NCBI GenBank assembly: GCA_017628435.1
Contig: JAGBZE010000067.1
Span: 1 to 11,860, forward strand
Reading direction: 5' to 3'
Length of the DNA stretch: 11,860 bases
From: Akkermansia sp.
GTDB taxonomy: Bacteria; Verrucomicrobiota; Verrucomicrobiia; Verrucomicrobiales; Akkermansiaceae
Positions 7,594 to 11,860 of the stretch are shown piece by piece; the stretch's first letter is position 1; the number at the start of each line of letters is the position of its first letter. The position numbers and the translations under genes were made by a program. The notes beneath the pieces were generated by a model. That model saw only the letters and a list, made by a program, of their open reading frames with translations, made no database searches and was not told the origin of the DNA.

Positions 7594-7626
7594 TTTTTTG
7601 TGGAGCCGGGGCTTTTTTGCTGGAGC
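7594..7626 (+). repeat. imperfect tandem direct repeat TTTTTTG(C)TGGAGC
   Basis: TTTTTTGTGGAGC (7594-7606) recurs as TTTTTTGCTGGAGC (7613-7626) at a period of about 19-20 bp. It lies just upstream of the candidate -10 at 7643. Two copies about two helical turns apart could be a protein-binding site or an UP-like A/T element, but chance is not excluded. Confidence 0.4.
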
Positions 7627-7639
7627 TTGTCGAAAATCA

Positions 7640-7668
7640 TGTTAGAATATCACGCGAAATTTCTAACA
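7640..7668 (+). promoter_or_regulatory. extended -10 promoter inside an inverted repeat abutting the start codon
   Basis: TGTTAGAAT (7640-7648) fits an extended -10 (TGn followed by TAGAAT), placing transcription start near 7655, about 14 nt before the ATG at 7669. No good -35 is seen. TGTTAGAA (7640-7647) is the exact reverse complement of TTCTAACA (7661-7668). The arms are 21 bp centre to centre, and the right arm touches the start codon. The layout suits an operator for a dimeric repressor. An RNA hairpin is less likely because the left arm lies upstream of the predicted +1. Confidence 0.5.
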
Positions 7669-10092
7669 ATGAAGCGGGCAAATATCCTTAGAGTTTGTAT
7701 TCTTGCTGCGGTGCTGGGGGGTAGCGAGTTGCCGGCGGTTGCGCAGGCTGCTGCACCGGCGGCGGTTCAGATTGAAAATGACGAATGGCAGAATCCTGCC
7801 CGACTGCGCAAGAAACTGGCAGAGAAACTGGTGGAGACGATGCCCGGGCTCAGTACCAGGAAGATGAAGGAATTTCTGGCCAATGAGGCTAACCTGAATC
7901 TTCTGCTGAATCGACATCTGGCCTGGGTTGAGAGTAACTCCGGCGATGCCTATAACCGTTATCGCGAACAGGTGAAGCGCTGGGTTCAGGAAAAAGAGCA
8001 GCAGTGTGCCAACCACAGGAAGAATGCCGAGAATCTGAAAGGCTCTGAGGCAGACCAGGCGCGTTTCCTTCTGGGGCGTGCCGAGGCCGACCTCAAGGAA
8101 CTCAAGGATGAGCTGCGCCGCCCGGTAAGTATTGCCGATGTGGTGAAGGATGCAGGCTCCGCCAAGGTGGTAAAGCGGATTTGTGGAGATAACGAGTGGC
8201 TGGAGCATATTGCGTTTTCCGGTGAGCTGAGCAAACCCGGCCGCGTGATGGGTATCATTGCCAGCGCCGCTGCGAAGGATAAGAAGCTGCTCAAGCAGCG
8301 CATTGCGCGTGAAACCGCCACGGCCACGGCTCTGGAGTATGCCCGCTATGACTGGAGTATGATGGATGCCGATGCCCGCACGGATTACTTTGTGCGCAAC
8401 TGGCGCGCGGACCGCCTCAACACGGTGTTTGACAGCATTCCCTTCTGGCAGCGCCGCATTGTGTGCGGCTGGAAGAACCAGCATTCCTCCGGTACGGTGA
8501 AGGCCTTTGAATGGGCCCTGCGCCATGTGCACCTGCCGGCCAACCAGTACCCCGACTGCTGCTGGCGCTGTGGTTATATTGCCGACAACATGTTCGGCGA
8601 CTCCGTGCAGACCGGCTGGTATGCAGCCCCCTTCTACGGTGTGTATGATGATAACCATTTTGCCTTCACCCAGTATGTGGGTGGCGTGTGTGGCGGTCTG
8701 TCCCACTTTGGTGCGGCGGCAGCCTGCGCCAATGGTGTGCCGGCTCTCACGGCTGGTGAACCCGGCCACTGCGCCTACATTGTGAATGTGGATGGCCGCT
8801 GGACTCCTGCCTACTCCCTTTCCTGGGAGCGAGGCCTGCACTGGATTCCGTGGGATTCCAACTGGACCTACAGCGCCTTGCATCTGACCACGGAGCTGAA
8901 TGATGAGAAGAATGCGGAGGACAAGCGCCTCTCCAATGCTTTCCGTATTATGGCACATGCCTATGAGGAATGTGGTAAGGCTGACAAGGCGCTGCGTTGT
9001 TTTGCTCTGGCAGCCAAGGCGCAGCCGCTGAATTACCCGTTGTGGCGGGAATATGCTGCTTTCCTCTCCCGCAACAAGGCGAAAGATGCAGCCGCGTGGG
9101 AGAAAATCAACGAGCTGCTCTGCAAGGGGGTGGCTTCCAGGTATGCTGAGCAGGCTGGCGAGCTGTTGAAGCAGGTTGTGTATGGCCCGATGAGCCAGTG
9201 CGGCATGCCGCCGGATAAGCTGCGTGCCTGTTTCACCACCTTCTGGAAACACGCTGCAAACATGGGCCCGGACCGCTGGTATATCGAGAAGCTGGCCAAC
9301 CAGCAGCTGGATTACTGCCAGAAGGCCTCCCAGGGAGATGCTGAGGGTGCCGCCTATGCTTGTTTCCGCGATGTGCTGGCCGCCGCCGCTGCGCACGATG
9401 CCTATTCCGGCCCGATTATGGGCTGGGGAAATTCGGTGGCAGGCAAGCTGGGGGCAGATGGCGATAAGAAGCTCATGAAGGCCATGACAGAGGCTTTGAG
9501 CTCCGGCTCAAAGATGACGGATGAACAGCGACACCGCCTGCTGGGTCGCATTCTGCTTACTGCTGAACGCTCCCGCGATGCCAGCACCTACCACTCCATT
9601 GCAAAGATGATTCCGGATAAGGCAAAGAGGGGCGACCACGACGTGCCGGATTTTCATCCTTTCCCCGGCAAGCTGGTGTCTGAGGGTGGCATGGTGTTTG
9701 CCAGCTCTACTTCCGATTGGGACGCCCCGCATACGCACCCGGGACTGCTGACGAAGAAGGGGGGCAGGATTCACACCGGCAAGGATACGAATGCATGGAT
9801 TGCAGTGAAACTTCCCCGCCACGCGTACATTTCGGGTGTGGTCTTTGCCGGCACGAACCAATGGGAGCTGATACACCGCTTCCGCCCCATGCAGATTCAG
9901 GTGTCTGACACGGGCAATGATGATGATTGGCACGACGTGGGCGAGCCTATCCCCGATACTGGGCTCTACATTAACCGTTTCGACCTGCAGCAGCAGAATC
10001 CCAAGGCTCTCTACCTCCGCGTGCTGCGCCGCGGTGGCCCTGAGTTCTTCCATGCACATGGCATTTTTGTGTATGGCAAGCCCGCTGCCTGA
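7669..10092 (+). CDS. secreted transglutaminase-like (Cys/His) protein with F5/8-type-C-like domain
   Basis: This 807-aa exported protein has no experimentally known relative that I recognise. Residues 1-26 are a signal peptide (LRVCILAAVLGG, cleavage near AVAQ/A). Residues 38-235 are mostly helical and charged, with a coiled-coil-like part at about 95-150. A Cys-rich stretch (CCWRC, 297-301) precedes the core GGVCGGLSHFGA (338-349, Cys341) and EPGHCAYIVNVDGRW (364-378, His367). The Cys, the following NGVPA and the His-x(8)-GxW spacing resemble transglutaminase-like/papain-fold enzymes. The position expected to hold the third catalytic Asp is Tyr382 in my by-eye alignment. TPR-like helices follow at about 420-470, then a helical region, then a discoidin/F5/8-type-C-like beta-sandwich at about 680-803 (WIAVKLPRHAYISGVVF, RFRPMQIQVSD, KALYLRVLRRGG). 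ATG 7669 is chosen over in-frame GTG 7591 because it creates the signal peptide and follows the promoter. It is probably cotranscribed with the next gene, 29 nt downstream. Confidence 0.75.
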   Translation: MKRANILRVCILAAVLGGSELPAVAQAAAPAAVQIENDEWQNPARLRKKLAEKLVETMPGLSTRKMKEFLANEANLNLLLNRHLAWVESNSGDAYNRYREQVKRWVQEKEQQCANHRKNAENLKGSEADQARFLLGRAEADLKELKDELRRPVSIADVVKDAGSAKVVKRICGDNEWLEHIAFSGELSKPGRVMGIIASAAAKDKKLLKQRIARETATATALEYARYDWSMMDADARTDYFVRNWRADRLNTVFDSIPFWQRRIVCGWKNQHSSGTVKAFEWALRHVHLPANQYPDCCWRCGYIADNMFGDSVQTGWYAAPFYGVYDDNHFAFTQYVGGVCGGLSHFGAAAACANGVPALTAGEPGHCAYIVNVDGRWTPAYSLSWERGLHWIPWDSNWTYSALHLTTELNDEKNAEDKRLSNAFRIMAHAYEECGKADKALRCFALAAKAQPLNYPLWREYAAFLSRNKAKDAAAWEKINELLCKGVASRYAEQAGELLKQVVYGPMSQCGMPPDKLRACFTTFWKHAANMGPDRWYIEKLANQQLDYCQKASQGDAEGAAYACFRDVLAAAAAHDAYSGPIMGWGNSVAGKLGADGDKKLMKAMTEALSSGSKMTDEQRHRLLGRILLTAERSRDASTYHSIAKMIPDKAKRGDHDVPDFHPFPGKLVSEGGMVFASSTSDWDAPHTHPGLLTKKGGRIHTGKDTNAWIAVKLPRHAYISGVVFAGTNQWELIHRFRPMQIQVSDTGNDDDWHDVGEPIPDTGLYINRFDLQQQNPKALYLRVLRRGGPEFFHAHGIFVYGKPAA

Positions 10093-10121
10093 TGCGTAGC
10101 CCCGTAACCTGTTCTGACACT

Positions 10122-11348
10122 ATGAAAAAATCTCTTCTGATTCCTCTCTGCGCCTTGTGCGCTCTGTTCACGCTCCCGCTGTCTGCTGCACACCTGGCGG
10201 AGAATCATGCCGCTGCCCAGGCTAAGGTGGGGCAGAGCGGTTATATCGTGTTCATTTATCCCGGCGACTGGGATGGTTCCGGTAAGAAGCTGTGTCGCAG
10301 GCTCTATGACAGCAAGCTGGTGCAGCAGGCTGCCGGCGATGCCGTGCTGCTCCTGGCCCCCATTTACCAGTCCGGCAGTGAGAAGCAGCGTGCAGCAGCC
10401 AAGGCTATCATGGGGCCGCTGGGCTATCCGGGCAGCATGGGGCGCATCTCGTATCCGGCTCTTGTGTTCTATGAGAAAAATGGCCGGCAATACACAACGG
10501 TGTATGGCGAGGAGCTGATGGATCGCACTGAGGAACAGGTGGCAGCCACCGTGCGCGAGCGCATGGAGCTGAAACGCAAGCAGGATGAGCTCCTGGCCAA
10601 GGCTAACAGCAGCTCCTCCGGCGTAGAGAAAGCGCGCTTCCTGCTGGATTCTGCCCGAGTGGCAAAGCTGGAGTGGCCCGGCGGCCTGCGCAATGCTATC
10701 CGCAACGCTGACCCCAATGATGAATCCGGCTGCATGGCGGCTCTTAATTTCTCCTGCTGGCCGGGCAAGGATGAATCGATGGCGGATTACCTGAAGCGCG
10801 TGGATGCCGCGCTGGAGAACAAGATGCTCACCCCGTGGCAGAAGCAGAATGCCTGCGCCGCTGCCCTGGGGCACCTGCGCCGCAGCATCGGCATGATGGC
10901 CGGCGGCGATCTCATCCGCAAGTACGCCACTGCCATGCAGAAGCTTGATCCGGAGTCCACCCTGGGCCTTGCTGCTCCCATCGTGATTCGCGATTGGATT
11001 AAGGAGTTCCGCTATGGTCAGGGCTGGAGCCCTGAGCTTCTGCCCGGCAGCACTGACCCGGTGCGTATGAGAGGGGATATACCCATCAAGGAAGCAGGTA
11101 ACTATGCTGTGTCTTTCTACATAGTGACCGGGCGAGATGCGCTGCATGTGGCTTCTGTGCGCTTGCTGGATGGCGGAAAATGCGTGGCTGCCGATACCGT
11201 GGAACGCATGGTGAACTACTCACAGCGTACCCAGGTATTCAACCTTCAGGTGAAGCGAGCGGTGCGCAAGCCGGTGCTCGAGTTCGTGTTCAAGAACGAT
11301 AAGGACCACCGCAGCACCTGGGGCAATATCGAGGTGAAGAAACAGTGA
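10122..11348 (+). CDS. exported thioredoxin-fold protein lacking the CxxC motif, with C-terminal beta-sandwich
   Basis: This 408-aa exported protein begins with a signal peptide, MKKSLLIPLCALCALFTLPL, with cleavage near SAA at 21-23. Residues about 35-150 read as a thioredoxin-like domain: strand GYIVFIYPG, then W50-D-G-S-G-K-K-L where WCxxCKKL is usual, and a cis-proline segment ISYPALVFYEKNGR (109-122, Pro112). Both redox cysteines are replaced (Asp51, Gly54), so disulfide chemistry is unlikely. Residues 165-300 are helical without a recognised domain. Residues about 312-408 form a beta-rich domain (AGNYAVSFYIVTG, LHVASVRLLDGGKCVAAD, STWGNIEVKK) resembling beta-sandwich modules attached to hexosaminidases and sialidases of gut bacteria. 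ATG 10122 is preferred to the in-frame ATG 10092, which overlaps the previous stop as TGATG, because it gives a standard signal peptide; coupling through 10092 cannot be excluded. Confidence 0.72.
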   Translation: MKKSLLIPLCALCALFTLPLSAAHLAENHAAAQAKVGQSGYIVFIYPGDWDGSGKKLCRRLYDSKLVQQAAGDAVLLLAPIYQSGSEKQRAAAKAIMGPLGYPGSMGRISYPALVFYEKNGRQYTTVYGEELMDRTEEQVAATVRERMELKRKQDELLAKANSSSSGVEKARFLLDSARVAKLEWPGGLRNAIRNADPNDESGCMAALNFSCWPGKDESMADYLKRVDAALENKMLTPWQKQNACAAALGHLRRSIGMMAGGDLIRKYATAMQKLDPESTLGLAAPIVIRDWIKEFRYGQGWSPELLPGSTDPVRMRGDIPIKEAGNYAVSFYIVTGRDALHVASVRLLDGGKCVAADTVERMVNYSQRTQVFNLQVKRAVRKPVLEFVFKNDKDHRSTWGNIEVKKQ

Positions 11349-11351
11349 GAA

Positions 11352-11404
11352 CCTTGTGCCTTCACGCCTCCCACCTTGTGCTTCGCACCCACAAAATGCT
11401 TCGC
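11352..11404. repeat. short direct repeats after the thioredoxin-like gene
   Basis: CCTTGTGC occurs at 11352-11359 and 11374-11381, and TGCTTCGC at 11379-11386 and 11397-11404. The unit also holds small stems (GTGC/GCAC at 11378-11388, TCGC/GCGA just downstream). No T-rich tail is present, so I do not call a terminator. It could be a degenerate intergenic repeat. Confidence 0.35.
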
Positions 11405-11419
11405 TGGCGCGATTTGGGC

Positions 11420-11448
11420 TTGCTAAGGGTGTTGCGTATAAGTAAGAT
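11420..11448 (+). promoter_or_regulatory. possible promoter of the basic-protein gene
   Basis: TTGCTA (11420-11425, 4/6) and TAAGAT (11443-11448, 4/6) are 17 bp apart, predicting a start near 11455 and a leader of about 107 nt. The match is modest. The palindrome at 11453-11471 would sit directly on the predicted start site, which supports a regulated promoter here. Confidence 0.35.
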
Positions 11449-11452
11449 AGAA

Positions 11453-11471
11453 ATGGATACACTGTATCTAT
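11453..11471. promoter_or_regulatory. 19-bp operator-like palindrome
   Basis: GATACA (11456-11461) and TGTATC (11463-11468) are perfect inverted repeats around a single C. The symmetry extends to AT/AT at the ends with one G/T mismatch per side. A one-base centre is too tight for an RNA hairpin, so a DNA-binding dimer is the likelier reader. Function is inferred from symmetry and position only. Confidence 0.45.
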
Positions 11472-11479
11472 AGAACAAT

Positions 11480-11530
11480 GCTCATGTTGCCCTGGCCGCC
11501 GGGTATGTACAGGCAGAGCCGGCCATGAGC
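11480..11530 (+). promoter_or_regulatory. structured 5' leader with two competing foldings
   Basis: GCTCATG (11480-11486) can pair with CATGAGC (11524-11530), enclosing a second stem of TGCC/GGCA plus TG/CA (11488-11494 with 11510-11515). Alternatively TGGCCG (11493-11498) can pair with CGGCCA (11520-11525), which shares bases 11524-11525 with the first folding. The structure ends 31 nt before the ATG at 11562. It matches no riboswitch class I recognise. Confidence 0.4.
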
Positions 11531-11561
11531 TCGTGTTACTCAATTCGATTCAATAACCTAT

Positions 11562-11860
11562 ATGGCTGAACATTATACTCAAGGCAGACAGGGGCAGGGA
11601 GCCCGCCGTCGCCGTAACAACAAGGGCCGTCCCTACCGCCGCCGTATGCCGCGCGCCCAGGAGACTCCGGCTCCCAAGCCCTCGCTGCTGCAGCGCATTC
11701 TCGGTTTCTTCGGTTTCGGCAAGAAGAAAGACCCCGCCCAGAGCGAAAAGGATAGCAAACACCAGAATAAGCGCAAACCCAAGGAGAACGTGCGCGTGGC
11801 CAAAGGACGCAACAACCAGGGTGGTAATCCTGCCACCCGTGGTGAGAAGCGCCGCCGCCC
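11562..11860 (+). CDS. N-terminal part of a very basic, low-complexity protein (possibly RNA-binding)
   Basis: An open frame starts at ATG 11562 and runs off the window after 99 codons with no stop. It begins MAEHYTQGRQGQG, followed by Arg/Lys-rich patches at 15-29 (ARRRRNNKGRPYRRR) and a short hydrophobic amphipathic segment LLQRILGFFGFGKKK at 42-56. A Lys/Arg/Gln/Asn-rich, probably disordered stretch follows to the edge. Such basic tails often precede RNA-binding, helicase or Rho-type domains, but no folded domain is visible inside the window, so the function is unknown. No signal peptide is present, implying a cytoplasmic protein. Low-complexity composition weakens ORF-based support, but the start, steady codon use and lack of stops favour a real gene. 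The leader between 11349 and 11561 is long compared with the other genes here. No Shine-Dalgarno motif precedes the ATG. Confidence 0.7.
   Translation, partial: MAEHYTQGRQGQGARRRRNNKGRPYRRRMPRAQETPAPKPSLLQRILGFFGFGKKKDPAQSEKDSKHQNKRKPKENVRVAKGRNNQGGNPATRGEKRRR

Noticed and set aside
7604..7618. AGC-CGGG-GCT followed by T6 as a terminator
   Set aside because: The stem is only 3 bp, too weak; the T-run is better explained as part of the direct repeat.
7591..7668. In-frame N-terminal extension from GTG 7591
   Set aside because: It would place the direct repeats and the promoter inside the gene and bury the signal peptide behind 26 residues.
7663..9396. 577-codon open frame on the minus strand
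   Set aside because: It lies fully opposite the transglutaminase-like gene; its product is His/Leu/Gly-rich with no recognisable motif, as expected from the codon bias of the + strand gene.
10092..10121. Start at ATG 10092 overlapping the previous stop
   Set aside because: It adds MRSPVTCSDT before a textbook signal peptide; I prefer 10122 but cannot exclude coupling through TGATG.
11550..11836. Minus-strand open frames at the right edge
   Set aside because: They mirror the basic protein: Arg codons read backwards give Ala/Thr/Pro-rich products; no independent support.

Overview
The window looks like chromosomal DNA of a Gram-negative member of the PVC group. A gut Verrucomicrobiota of the Akkermansia type is my best guess. 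This is inferred from the moderately GC-rich coding style, the absence of Shine-Dalgarno motifs before nearly every start, outer-membrane components, and secreted proteins built from a transglutaminase-like core, F5/8-type-C and mucin-glycosidase-like beta-sandwich domains. I cannot confirm the taxon without a search. Every gene I can support is on the + strand; no RNA gene, IS element, phage gene or CRISPR array is visible.

Layout. (1) 45-2288: a class B penicillin-binding protein of the PBP2/MrdA type with an unusual secretion-type N-terminus. A consensus-like promoter lies directly in front of it and a strong intrinsic terminator behind it (2356-2399). (2) 2471-7451: a compact four-gene tripartite efflux operon, made of a MacA-like periplasmic adaptor, a separate MacB-type ATPase, a MacB-type permease overlapping it by 4 bp, and a NodT/OprM-type outer-membrane lipoprotein. 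It has a promoter at 2464-2493 and ends in a perfect 12-bp hairpin (7471-7498). (3) 7669-11348: two genes for exported proteins, probably one transcription unit. The first is 807 aa with a transglutaminase-like Cys/His core and a C-terminal F5/8-type-C-like domain. The second is 408 aa with a thioredoxin-like domain that has lost both active-site cysteines, followed by a lectin-like beta-sandwich. An inverted repeat overlaps the candidate promoter and ends at the start codon of the first gene. (4) 11562 to the window end: the start of a very basic, low-complexity protein, preceded by a palindrome and a leader that can fold in two alternative ways.

The efflux genes should form one inner-membrane-to-outer-membrane export machine powered by ATP. 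The PBP2 builds side-wall peptidoglycan in the same compartment. The 7669/10122 pair is the least explained part of the window and the best candidate for something undescribed: a two-protein envelope or secreted module in which one partner keeps a Cys/His centre and the other keeps a thioredoxin fold without its redox motif.
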